Shown here piece by piece: positions 9,848 through 20,183 of a stretch of DNA of 64,000 nucleotides. The first letter of the stretch is position 1. Each line of letters opens with the position of its first letter. Both the position numbers and the translations under genes were made by a program. Location of the stretch: contig NW_027460390.1 of NCBI RefSeq assembly GCF_050947875.1, forward strand, positions 1,860,001 through 1,924,000. The letters run 5' to 3'. Source of the stretch: Dermacentor variabilis (Eukaryota; Arthropoda; Arachnida; Ixodida; Ixodidae). The notes under the pieces were generated by a model. That model ran no database searches, was not told the DNA's origin, and saw nothing but the letters and a program-made list of their open reading frames with translations.

Positions 9848-12516
9848 CAGGGTGTCCCAATTAACTATCATGCAGCAAGATAAAAAAAGAGCGATGCGTT
9901 ACTCGAACGAAACCTAGTGCATATGGTTTCCGGTACAGTGGAGATGCTGCCAGTAATTTTTTCGTTACTGAGATTTATATAGGTAACCTAACTAATTGTC
10001 TAACTCGAGACGTACTGTCCTAACTATCAAAGTGTCAATAAGGCATTTGAATGCACAGCAAAGGGACGCACAGCAAAGGGACATCTAATTGCAGTACTTT
10101 CAGCGACTTCCTAATTGTGTATATTTTTTTCCCGACTGATAAACCCCGCTTAATATGGAGAATACCACGTGACTGCGCTCCCACACGGATCATAAAGCCG
10201 CGCCCTCGAACAGGCTCCCTCTGAGTCATCCAGAATGAAATAAAGGAAATTAAGGAAAATATCACGGCCTCATCTGCCGCGCCCCAGCCGAAGAAACACG
10301 CCGCGTTTGCTGTTAGTTGGGAACAAGCTGTGATAGCTGTTGTTTTAGCGTAAATAAAGCGCACGGATGTTTTTATTTGTCACAAAACATATCACCACAA
10401 AAGCGAATCGACAACGTCAGTGCGAAGGTTTAAAGGTGCGTTTTGTTTCGTCCCATCCGTCAAGGCTTTCTCTATAATGAGCAGAAGGTCAACATGATCC
10501 TTGCCTTGGCATCTGCAAATGGCAACAAGAGGAAGGCCGCAAATATATATATATCAGTCATGGAAGTGTAGCGGTAGACCAAACACATCGACTATCATCA
10601 GAAATTATGAAAACCTGAGACAAACAGGCAGCTTCAAGAAATAGTGGCGGAGGACTCCATCTCTGAGTCTTAGCCTACGCACGGATGTTCCAGCAATTAT
10701 GGCCTCGAACCATAATGCGAGCGTGCGGGACGCGGCAGCCCAGGTACCAATTTCCAAGTCACCAGTTTGGAGCATTCTAAATGGCGGCCTTTCACTATTA
10801 GCACCTTAGCCAGCAACGATGCTTGGAAGACAGGGACCTCCAGAATCGTCTAGATTTGTTAAATTGGGTTCTCACAAAAGCCGATTACCCACCGGGCTTT
10901 TTGAACAACATCATGTGTGCAGATCTAGCCAATTTATGCAGAAACGGCCAGATAAGTTTGCTTAATGCACACTATTGGAAGGACTCCAATATACACTGGC
11001 TAAGGCGCAATCGGCACCAGTACCAGTGGTCCCTCAATCTGTGGTTCGGAATTTACGCCGGTGCTATAATCGGTGCCATCTACTTTGATCGCACACTTAC
11101 TGGGCGGCGTTACTTGAACGAAATACTTGAAGGAGTGGTGGATGAGTTTCTCAGCGACGTCCCGCTGTCACGTCTTCCACTTCTGTGGTCAGCAAGATGG
11201 GGCGCCAAGCACACAGTAGCAGCAGAGCACGAAACTGACTGGATGCGACTTTTTATGCGCAATAGATTGGAAGGAACGGGCCTGTAAACTGGCCGGCTAG
11301 GTCACCCGAGTTCCCTCCGCTCGATTTCTTTCTTTGGGTTTATGAGAAAGATCTCACTTACATGATGGTGGCGGACGTCAGATTAGTTCAAGGCAAGGAT
11401 AACGGATGTCTGCCGTAGAATTCCGGGGTCGGTCATCCAGAAAGCCACTGAAGATATGATAAAACGAACACAGTACTCAGACTATACACAGTACTCAGAC
11501 ACAGCACACAAACGTTTTCGAACAGGTCTTCTAGGCTGGTGTTCAACGGAGCTTACGAATTCATAGATAATAAGCGCGCACTGAAATCTGAAGGGCTTTT
11601 TTTTTGTCCTTTTTGTGTAGACATCCTGATTGCTTATTCGGCTTATTAAGAAGTGGTATATTTACTGGAACGCATCGGTTTTGCCTTCTCTCTACACGTT
11701 TGTCGCTTCCCGGTCTGTTTATTTCGCTTTTATTTTATGACACGAATCTGTTTTTGCAGCACGGATACACTAAGTTCACGAAAAATAAAATGGTCACATT
11801 AATTTGGCTTTGGTCTGAAGCACGTTTTTGGCCCGAAATATAGTTTCGCGCGTACTCTTTCGATGCGGTGCAAGCAAAGCCGGGATTTTGAATCATTCCA
11901 TGTCTATATGCTTGCTTGATATCTATGATTGCTTTTGGCATTTCGTGCGTGGCCAGAGTGGCGCCGTGGCGCTTCGACCGCGTTATCAAGGGGCTTTTGT
12001 TATCAGTGTGATCAGTCGACCTTGAGAGACGGATAGTACGTGTGACGTAGAAGGAATAGCTGGAAAGCCGCGAAACCTGCTGTTGGCGCTCCTTCCGTAC
12101 CATAATCAAGGTGATGCGCTGTCTTTTCGGTTTTGCAGCAGGCAATACAGTTGCTTTCAATCAACTTCTTTGAGGGCACTGATTTGTGATGTGGGCGGGA
12201 GCGCACTCACGTAGTATTTTTCTTACTTCGTGAGGTTTCTTTGCCAGTCGGAAAAAATTGTGCGCAATTAGTCCGTCGCTGAATACAACGCAGTTAGATG
12301 TCATTTTGAGGTGCCTACACATGCCCCATTGGCGCTTTGAAAATGAGGACAGTACTTCTCGAGTTAGATAATTATTCCAGTTACTGAATTAAATCTCAGT
12401 GACGATATAATTGCTGGCGGCTACTCCACTGCACTGGAAATATGCACTAGGTTTCCTCCGAGTAACGCAACTGCTCTTTTTTTTAAGTTTTGGTGCATGA
12501 TAATTGGGGAACATTG
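9848..12516. mobile_element. Tc1/mariner-superfamily element with ~140-bp inverted termini (unit A)
   Basis: The left end, CAGGGTGTCCCAATTA, is preceded by TA (9846-9847). The right end is the inverse complement of CAATGTTCCCCAATTATC and is followed by TA (12517-12518). The inverted similarity extends over about 140 bases and includes GCGTTACTCG-GGAAACCTAGTGCATAT and CAGTGGAG tracts on both sides. TA flanks and a DDE-type transposase remnant inside support the Tc1/mariner superfamily. The element is about 2.7 kb, longer than a simple Tc1, with non-coding sequence on both sides of the transposase. It is present at the same place in B. Confidence 0.85.
10823..11287 (+). pseudogene. Decayed Tc1/mariner-type transposase (unit A)
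   Basis: The 154-codon frame contains NLWFGIYAGAIIGAIYFD, then LTGRRYLNEILEGVVDEFL and PLSRLPLLW. This is the usual block between the first and second catalytic aspartates of Tc1/Tc3-like transposases. The diagnostic QQDGAP motif is present at 11190-11207 but in another frame, so a frameshift separates it from the rest. No N-terminal DNA-binding part is visible. It is an inactive fragment shared with unit B. Confidence 0.8.
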
Positions 12517-12705
12517 TATAATTCACTCAGTAACCGAATTGAGGCCAAGCCGGATTCACTCTAAATCAGAATCAACAGCAGTCATGCGCAGCAGCGCTTG
12601 TACTCGGACTCACACAAGAGAGAGAGAGACAGAGAGGCGGCAGTTTCGCCGGAAAGGCGAAGCAGTGTTAGTGATAGCCAAGTATGCGAATTACACGAAG
12701 GAACA

Positions 12706-13434
12706 TTAAGAGGACTCAGGCTGCGAAATTGAACTGTCGCCTACTATGAGGTCTTCTATATTCTCATATAACGCCGTCACTTCGCTCAATTCTTCGAGGT
12801 CACACGAAGTTTCGTCAAGTGCAAGAAATATAAAGCAGGTAAAGGAGGTCAGAGTAGAGCCCTGGGAGAGCACAACTGGCGAAGAAGTAGGGTTATGAAC
12901 AGCGACTAACGCTCTACCGTCCTGAAACCGTACTAGGCTAGGAGTAAGGCTAAGCCGACCAGAAATGCAGTAACCGCTCGGTGCAAGGAACACATCACCA
13001 TTAATAATAGTGTCGGAAGTCAGCGTAAGAATATGCTCATTACCCGCGGGAATGAAACAGTCGCTAGACGTGACAAAACGCAGGCTATGAGCATTGACAG
13101 CGGACGAAGATTCAGTGTCCGTCATACGAATAGTTCGCTGACGGCAAGAGATGAAAGCTGAGGCGGAGGACAGGAAGTCCCATCCCAAAATCATCGCGTA
13201 AGTGCACGAAGGTAGCACGACGAACTGAATGTGGTGGAGGATGCCATCAATGAAAACGCGCGCAGTGCAAACACTGGAGGGCTGAACAAGAACTGTATTA
13301 GCACAACGAAGGGGAGGGCCATTATACGGTGTCTTCACTTTTCGCAATCGAGAATACAAGTCAGCACTAATAACGGAAAGCGATGCACCTGTGTCAACCA
13401 AGGCTTCGATTCGGACACCTTCAACACACACCAA
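12706..13434 (-). CDS. Retroviral-type aspartic protease part of Pol (truncated)
   Basis: The frame contains IEALVDTGASLSVIS near its start, the DTGA active site of retropepsins, and AMILGWDFLSSA further on, matching the family's hydrophobic-Gly-D-F-L block. The coding continues upstream past the ATG in the same frame, back to the gag stop. It overlaps gag in the -1 frame, which suggests gag-pol frameshifting near 13520. It ends at a TAA at 12706 with no reverse transcriptase following, so Pol is truncated. Confidence 0.82.
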   Translation of the reverse strand: MVCVEGVRIEALVDTGASLSVISADLYSRLRKVKTPYNGPPLRCANTVLVQPSSVCTARVFIDGILHHIQFVVLPSCTYAMILGWDFLSSASAFISCRQRTIRMTDTESSSAVNAHSLRFVTSSDCFIPAGNEHILTLTSDTIINGDVFLAPSGYCISGRLSLTPSLVRFQDGRALVAVHNPTSSPVVLSQGSTLTSFTCFIFLALDETSCDLEELSEVTALYENIEDLIVGDSSISQPESS

Positions 13435-13511
13435 AAGTACATTTGACGGGCGCTCCGGAGGAGTTTCACGTTGTCCAAAAGATGCAGCTTTCCCTCCTGA
13501 AGCTGCACCAT

Positions 13512-14732
13512 TTAGTTTTCCGGGCGGTGATCGGAGGACGAAGTAGCCGGTCGTAGAGGGGAAGAAGAGCGCCGCATCGGTGATGGTGAGCGATGACGCG
13601 GGAAACGCAATGAACCGGCAGTGTTGAAGTCCTGTGGAGATGGGGAACGTCGTGGATAATAATCGTAGTCAAAACGCCGACGTCGTGGTACAGGGCCAGA
13701 AAACTGATCCCTTTCAAAGCCGTCATAGCCACGTCTTTCATCTTGCTGACGGCGTCGGCAAAACCTGGAAATGTGGCCACGGATGCCGCAGTAGTAACAA
13801 ACCGGTCGAGGTGGGCTCCATGCGTTATAAGGCGGAACAGGCGATGGCCTTGCAGTGATAGGATTCAGGGACATGTGCGGTGCAGGTGCCTGTTGTGGTG
13901 GCTGCTGGGAGGGTGGCGCTATAGAGGCAACCTGAGCGTACGTTGGCGTATGGATAGGGTGCGGGCTCGTGATTTGCGGGCAGGTCACGGCAGCTATCTC
14001 TTCCCGCACGATATGGCGTAGGCCGCCACCAGGGGGCATCAGATGGACCTCAGGAGGGTTTGACGAATCTTGGGCGTGCAGTTCCTCACGGATGATGGAG
14101 CGAATCAAAGCACGTAGCTCGCTGTCGTTGGGCGCCTTGAAATCAGACGTGTCAGGGTGTAAGCGGAGCATATGAAGGTCATCGAGACGCTGACACGTAC
14201 TGATGATGTCGGCGACGGTAGTGGGATTCAGCACTACAAGAGCATTGAATGCCGCAGTCCCAATACCCTTGAGCAGGTGGCGTACACGGTCACTCTCTGC
14301 CATCGAGGTGTTCACGCGGCGGCAGAGGGCGAGGACGTCCTCTATGTACGAAGTGTAGGACTCGCCTGAGTGTTGTACACGCTCAGCAAGCTTCTTCTTA
14401 GCGATATCGGAGCGGACAGACGAGTTGGCGAAAATCTGGCGTAGATGGTGTTTAAAGATGCTCCAGGTGACCAAATCGAGCTCATGATTGGAAAACCAAG
14501 TTTTCGCAACGCCGGTTAGGTAGAAGGCGACGTGAGCAAGTTTGGCTGATTCGTTCCAGTGGTTAAAGTCACTCACGCGCTCGTATAGCTCCAACCAGTC
14601 TTCAACGTCGTCGCCTGGAAGCCCAGCAAATAGCGGTGGATCCTTCTGAGGGGTGGTGACTGTCCAAGAAGGGGTTCCCGCAGGAGTAGGCAAGGTGGAT
14701 GTCGTGGTACTGGTCTGCTGGTCTTGCGACAT
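13512..14732 (-). CDS. gag: Gypsy-like Gag polyprotein with CCHC zinc knuckle
   Basis: The frame is open from 14843, but I choose the ATG at 14732 (MSQDQQTS) because upstream residues overlap the leader. That gives about 406 residues. DDVEDWLELYERVSDFNHW and a following AKTWF motif match the capsid-like retrotransposon gag domain. A zinc knuckle CYYCGIRGHISRFC (C-X2-C-X4-H-X4-C) sits near residue 312 of this start, followed by an Arg/Ser-rich tail. Gag would package element RNA in virus-like particles. The frame is intact, but the element lacks pol beyond protease, so it can act only in trans, if at all. Confidence 0.85.
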   Translation of the reverse strand: MSQDQQTSTTTSTLPTPAGTPSWTVTTPQKDPPLFAGLPGDDVEDWLELYERVSDFNHWNESAKLAHVAFYLTGVAKTWFSNHELDLVTWSIFKHHLRQIFANSSVRSDIAKKKLAERVQHSGESYTSYIEDVLALCRRVNTSMAESDRVRHLLKGIGTAAFNALVVLNPTTVADIISTCQRLDDLHMLRLHPDTSDFKAPNDSELRALIRSIIREELHAQDSSNPPEVHLMPPGGGLRHIVREEIAAVTCPQITSPHPIHTPTYAQVASIAPPSQQPPQQAPAPHMSLNPITARPSPVPPYNAWSPPRPVCYYCGIRGHISRFCRRRQQDERRGYDGFERDQFSGPVPRRRRFDYDYYPRRSPSPQDFNTAGSLRFPRHRSPSPMRRSSSPLRPATSSSDHRPEN

Positions 14733-14977
14733 GGTTGAGTGCAGTTGGTAGATGCGGCGACCCGAGCGGAGCTCCAGGGATGTAGCGTAGGTGAAGCTGG
14801 AGAGAGACCGGGAGCGAGAGGGCGAAGGAACCGGACAGCACACTCCACCACTTGTGAGACGAGGTTTAGGCAGCCAGTCTCTTCTTTATTCTCCCGAGTG
14901 AGAGCCCCACCACCAGGGTCCAAAACGGTGATGATGAGTATGTACCGGTGAGAATATGAAGCGTATGAATAATGCTC

Positions 14978-14979
<2 letters not shown>

Positions 14980-15021
<42 letters not shown>

Positions 15022-15026
15022 TATAT
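14980..15026. repeat. TA dinucleotide microsatellite
   Basis: This is a nearly pure TA run. It separates the Gypsy LTR fragment from the hAT-like element, whose target duplication (ATATATAT) lies inside it. Confidence 0.95.
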
Positions 15027-16875
15027 CAGGGGCGTAGCCAGGGGGGCTTATGGGGCTTCAGCCCCCCTCCCGCGCAATTTTTTTGTACTGTCATGCCCCG
15101 CCGACCAAAACAAGCCCCGGCGCCGGAAATGACGCTCGATTTTGTCTGGAATGTCCTTTTCACGCTCGAAAAGACATTTTAGCGCGAACATTGCGCAATC
15201 GGGCTGCATTTCGCGGCAACGCCCATGCACCGGAAGTCACATATGCTAACGCCAAAGAGCTCCATCCGAGCACAAAGTTTCAGAGGCGTTTGGATGGCGA
15301 GCGGGCTCGTCGCGGCATTTCGCGGAGGCCGCGGAATCTATAGGGAGCGCTTGGATTTAAATTATGAAACTTTATGGGTGTAAATTCTCATAAACTTTTG
15401 ATGCGAAAGGCGCATTGACCTTTCCAAAGTCGGGCTTTAGATATTGAATTCCGGAACTATGCGAGTTTAATGTTGGGGCGCTATAACGTAAAACTATTCC
15501 AAACATTTCTATTCCTAAATTCAGCAATCAGCCCTTTGCGATTGGACAAACACTTCTTGGACCACCCCCACTTTACCTGTCTCTTACGCGATGTCACGAA
15601 AAGCACATATGTCCCCATCTGATATGGCGTGTACAGAATGATTATGCATGATTTGACCGAACAAAATAAATATAGTTATTTCTGATTCGACGCCTTTTCT
15701 CCATTACCCCTTGGCTACTCGTCAAAAGCTTTCGGGCTGCACCCACTTCACCTGTCTCTCACGAGACGTAACAAAACTGCAAAAACTCACCGCGTCAAAG
15801 TGACGTGTAGGCGTTAAAGATGCATTAATATGCCAAACAAAACTGAATTGTCTTCTGAATAGACGCAGGATGCCCCATTCCGAAAGGAATAAAAGATGGC
15901 TGCCGCCGATCGCTCAGGCACTGGACTCGCACCTGCCGGAGAGCACGGGTTTATTTGCGTGTAATAAAACTTTTTGCGTATCCGTGTAACGTTTTCGAGC
16001 ACTTTCGGCACGTTTACGACCTCGTTCTGCCTACTATTCTTTGCTGACGATCCGTTTTAGCGTCATTGTTAAGCTTCCGTTGCATGCCGCCACTATTGTC
16101 GACGAGCCACCGCAAGCTAAGTAATGGAGAGCGGACCAATCGCAGATGTCGGCACCACCCTCTTCTCCGGTTATCAATTTTCAGTGCAGTGGCTCGGCCC
16201 CATCGAATCCCTCTCCACTTGAGCGTGCTCCTCGCCTCTTGTGAGCCAATTAGATAAGTCAAGCTGCTCGATGTAGGCAATGGTATTCGTTTTTCAAACA
16301 AAGAAAAAGTGACCTCCTATGAACGAGGAGAGTGTTTGATTGGTCTGTTCAGACAACCCTGTGGGTGACCGCCCGATGCTTGCGTCGACGGTTACGCAAA
16401 TTTGACTTCAGGAAATTGGAATAAAAACATATTGGAATAGTTTTACATTATAAGGCCCTCGTTATAAACATATGACGCCAAAGGTGCATTGACTTTTTTA
16501 AAGTCGTACATCGGACCATACAACGAGACAAGCGAAATCAACACACTATCAGACAAGCTGACAAAGCACGCGGCGAGGTCCGATGAGACGAAGCGTTGTG
16601 GTGGTTCATTTGTGCCGTCATGCCAAAGAAAAGAATATCAACATTTCTTTTCATCTGCGCCAAAGCATCCATGTCAAGACACTAAAGCCAGCAAAGGTAA
16701 CTACGTTCGTACTTATTTTTCTACTTGGACTTTTATTCGCGAGGATACACTGAGCCTCTTCAATTTTCTTGTTCTTGCTACGCGCGTGCTGCTAGAGCCA
16801 GCCAGAGCGCATGCCTTTTGCTCGTGTTACCCCTACCACCAGCAACATGTTCATTTGCCTTATTTGACGCATCAT

Positions 16876-17210
16876 ATATTTATGTATTTATTTATTTATT
16901 ATACATACTTTCAAGGCCCTAAGGCACTACAGAAAGGAGTGGTACATAACAAGCAATGTAATAAGCAGACAATGGTATGCAGGCAACGTTAAACGATAGC
17001 GTGGTAGACTGGTGTTTTGAATGAAGTTACATCCGTGATCTGAATGATGGAAGCAGGAAGGTGGTTCCAGTCGACACTTGTGCGGGGTAAAAAAGAATCA
17101 TGATACTTGTTCGTTCGGGAGGATGGGACGGCAACTTTATATCTGTGGTCAGAATGGGGTGAAGTGTAGGAAGGTGGGGTGATAAGTTGATTCTTGAGCA
17201 CCTAGAATCA
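16876..17210 (-). mobile_element. LINE 3' fragment (C-terminus of ORF2)
   Basis: The minus-strand frame 17201-16989 reads TNKYHDSFLPRTSVDWNHLP, the standard C-terminal motif of CR1/L2/Jockey-type LINE proteins (sFFPRTi-dWN-LP). It is followed by a 3' end with TAAATAAATA-like sequence at 16880-16900. The rest of the element is missing. Confidence 0.72.
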
Positions 17211-17417
17211 ACTTATCATAGTGACTTTCATAGTGACATTGTGACTTTTTCTTAGATACGTATATTTATTGGAGACTTATACGTATATTTAAATATCTTG
17301 TTGAGAGGTTTTGTGTGTATGTGCAGTGAACTTTGTTTCCAGTGACACTTTTTTGCCCTTTATCAAGCTGTTACTTCGCATTTGTATATTCCATTGTATC
17401 TTCGCATTTCTAATGTA

Positions 17418-18705
17418 CGAAGGCGAGCCAAACGAAAGTGAGCCCACCCACCCTGCGCAATAATGGCTCGGTTCATTATCTGCGAGGCACGCACGTGGCA
17501 CAGAGGCATCTCTTATGTACAAAAGTAACACGCAGGTGTGAGGATCAAGGTTCCTTAATGCTCTCATGCACTGGGTTGAACATGTTTGTGTTACATAATG
17601 CACACTCCAAAAGTTGAACAGCGTGATGTCATGAGGTTTTTGACAGATGAAGGTGTTTCGCAAAAAGAAAGTAGTCGCCGTATGGCTGCAGTGTACTTTG
17701 AACATTGCATTTCATTGGCCACTGTGAAGCATTGGAGCAAACGCTTCAAAGGAGGACGTGAAAGTTGAAAAGACGATCCAAGACCATGCAGGTCATAGAC
17801 ACCGTGCAACCACCCCCAGCACAATTGCAAAGGCTGGCTAGACAAGAACGGAGGATAAGCATCGATGAATTGGCAGGACTTGTGAACATCAGTCAAGATT
17901 CGGGTCAAACCATAATTCATGAAAATCTCGGTTATCAGCTCTCGTGGGCGCAATGGATTCCCAAGATTTTGAACTGCCACCAGAAGGCGGAGAGATTCGG
18001 CGCTCTTGACTCATCCAATCCGGTATCACGATGAGGGTGAACACTTTTTGTCTGCAATTGTGACCGGGGACGAATCATGGCGCCACTACTACGAGCCTGA
18101 AACACGACAGCAAAGCTTACAGTGGAAAGATTTGAATTCATCGCCTCCAAGAAAAGCAAATGTCGTCATTTTTGCCGGAAAAGTGTTGCTGACTTTTTTT
18201 TTCGATCGTCAGGGGCCATTGTATCGAATTTGCTAAACCCGGAGGGGCTATTAATAGTTTCCGATATTGTGAAACGTTGGATCGGCTGCTTGCCGCAATC
18301 AAGAACAAACGACGTGGAAAATTGAGGAATGGGGTCATCTTGCGCCACGACAATGCCCGTCCCCACGTCGCTGATGTGGTTAATACGAAAATGGCAAAGT
18401 TCAAGTGGGAAACGCTTCAAAATCCGCCATACTACCAGTCTTGTCGCCTTGCAACTTCCACATTTTGGAGCATTTGAAAAAAAATACAGCTTAAGGGAAT
18501 TAAATTCGTGTCAGACGATGACGTGAAAAAGTCAGTTACAGACTTTTTTTGAAACAGCAACCCAAGGAGTTTTATCAGACGGGAATCACGCAACTCGTTA
18601 GTCAGCGGTACAAATGTCTAAGTGCTCATGGAAACTGCTTTTGAATAAAGTACCCCGTTTGTCATATATTTGCATTGGCTCACTTTCATTTGACTCGCCC
18701 TCGCA
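17418..18705 (+). mobile_element. Mariner transposon, inactive, ~1.3 kb
   Basis: The left end (CGAAGGCGAGCC...AAAGTGAGCC) is inverted at the right end (GGCTCACTTTCATTTGACTC) over about 30 bases. TA dinucleotides flank the element (17416-17417 and 18706-18707). The length is the family norm of about 1.3 kb. It sits inside the larger hAT-like element and is absent from unit B because the whole block is absent there. Confidence 0.88.
17601..18657 (+). pseudogene. Mariner transposase pseudogene
   Basis: Pieces of one transposase appear in order but in several frames. An N-terminal helix-turn-helix part ends in WSKRFKGGRES (17601-17767). Next come ERRISIDELAGLVNISQDSG (about 17850), VTGDESWRHYYEPET with the first catalytic Asp (about 18060), and VILRHDNARPHVADVVNTKM with the second Asp (about 18340). 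The C-terminal end (LSAHGNCF-like) stops near 18657. Frameshifts, stops and a deletion around 18000 inactivate it. Confidence 0.88.
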
Positions 18706-19356
18706 TATGTTGCAGAACTTCTGCTTTGTATATGTGCTCTCTATTGCGACTATAATTTCGGAGCAATTACTCACAATACACGACCGGTGGCAGCTGCTCC
18801 TGCGCAATACATTCTAACAAAGGACAGCGTCAGTGAGATTTTTCCCTGGTCGTTGCATACGTACAAAAATGTAAGCAAGGTACTTGAATGTCAGAGACAG
18901 ACAGACGGCGAGATATGCAAATGTGAGAAAAACAGAGAGCCTAACAAAGTTTTCTTTTTTTTAAAATATTTGTCCTCAACTTGTTCATTTCATGAACTTT
19001 GCATTTTTCATATCAGTGCCATCCACTGCTTTGCTGGTTTCAAACTGATATAGTTTTAAAGTTCGTGTGATATTTGCTTTACTTCATAAATATACAGAAA
19101 ACATAGAAGCATTGATATCAGTTATTACGAGCACAATTTTGGAGACTTACGAGTATATTCTTTTATGAAAAAATTCATATTTTACTTGTCTTGACAGTGC
19201 GTAGCGTTCAAGAATTCGTTTGCAGTATCTTTGGCAATGGCAACGCGGCTGTTATTAATGTTTAATGTATTTCATCCCTCGATAATATCTATAAGGAGCA
19301 GGTCGAGCTGCAAAGTGAGCCCCCCCCCCCCACGAACAAAATTTCTGGCTACGCCA

Positions 19357-19359
<3 letters not shown>

Positions 19360-19450
<91 letters not shown>

Positions 19451-19462
19451 TATATATATATA
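19360..19462. repeat. TA dinucleotide microsatellite
   Basis: A run of about 100 bases of TA, with one CAG interruption, lies between the hAT-like element and the foldback palindrome. It translates to a meaningless Tyr-Ile repeat in both orientations. Confidence 0.95.
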
Positions 19463-19715
19463 TAGTGATATCAGCATAAACGGATTTACTGGCCTCTTCA
19501 CAATACTCTTCTCCTTCAAACGAAGGTCAATATTTTCCCAAAGAATGAAGGAATGAAGGACACAACACGACATAGGCGGAGAGTTTTCATTTAGCCGCCT
19601 ATGTCGTTTTGTGTGCTTCATTCCTTCATTCTTTGGGAAAATATTGACCTTCTCCTTTTGGAGGAGAAGGAGTATTGTGAAGAGGCCAGTAAATCCGTTT
19701 ATGCTGATATCACTA
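19463..19715. mobile_element. 253-bp foldback palindrome (MITE-like)
   Basis: The outer ends TAGTGATATCAGCATAAACG and its inverse complement enclose two arms of about 125 bases. The arms match almost perfectly inward through TTACTGGCCTCTTCACAATAC, AATATTTTCCCAAAGAATGA and CGACATAGGCGG tracts. The loop is only a few bases near 19590. The single-stranded form would be a long hairpin. It carries no gene. From 19716 to 20183 I see nothing recognisable. Confidence 0.88.
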
Positions 19716-20183
19716 CAGGAAGCGTTCGTTGATTGCATATACGCGCAATTTGATATAAAATTGGCGCAATATTTCATTACTAAAATGCGTATAAAGTTTT
19801 CTAAGCTTGTTTCTATTTACTTGCTAGTTTTTCTAAATATACCTACTTTGTCAGGAGACACGATATTCGGTTAGGTGAGCATTCTAATGCCCTGGAATCG
19901 TGTGCCCAATGAACGCTGTATATGGACCCACGTAGGCTTACTGGTAGTTGTTGTTGCTGCTGATTTTAATAACTCATAGCCACGAGGGGCTGGCAGTTTC
20001 GCATTTATTGCTTTATTATTTTCGACGGGCTGCTGGGAAGGCATGTCTTGGAGCGCAGCTGCGGACATTGAATCCGCGCATGGCGCATGCGATGCTGATG
20101 ATCATGATGGTCCCCCATATTGACGCATGCCGACAACAGGGGATTGGCCCTAACGCTGGAGGTTTAACAATAAGGAAAAGTTG

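Larger units (their letters stand above)
12706..14979 (-). mobile_element. Ty3/Gypsy-type retroelement fragment: LTR end, gag, protease
   Basis: On the minus strand, an LTR end with AATAAA (about 14979-14853) leads into gag and an aspartic protease. Sequence then stops near 12706 before any reverse transcriptase. The LTR side ends exactly at a TA microsatellite (14980-15026). In unit B only the last 120 bases of the protease frame remain (53739-53862). The fragment therefore was in place before the duplication and most of it was lost from B. Confidence 0.85.
15027..19359. mobile_element. hAT-like TIR element, 4333 bp, hosting other insertions
   Basis: The start CAGGGGCGTAGCCAG and the end CTGGCTACGCCACTG are inverse complements apart from one base. 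Both sides carry the 8-base sequence ATATATAT, consistent with an 8-bp duplication, although the surrounding TA run makes this non-diagnostic. The terminus is related to that of the element at 135-2106. A LINE 3' fragment (16876-17210) and a mariner copy (17418-18705) lie inside. I see no hAT transposase. The remaining interior (15060-16870 and 18710-19320) holds no gene I can support. Confidence 0.75.

Noticed and set aside
19231..19479. Open frames with long Tyr-Ile repeats, also at 22881-23215 and 53763-54055
   Set aside because: They are translations of TA microsatellites on either strand, with no protein-like flanks apart from the truncated gag fused by chance.
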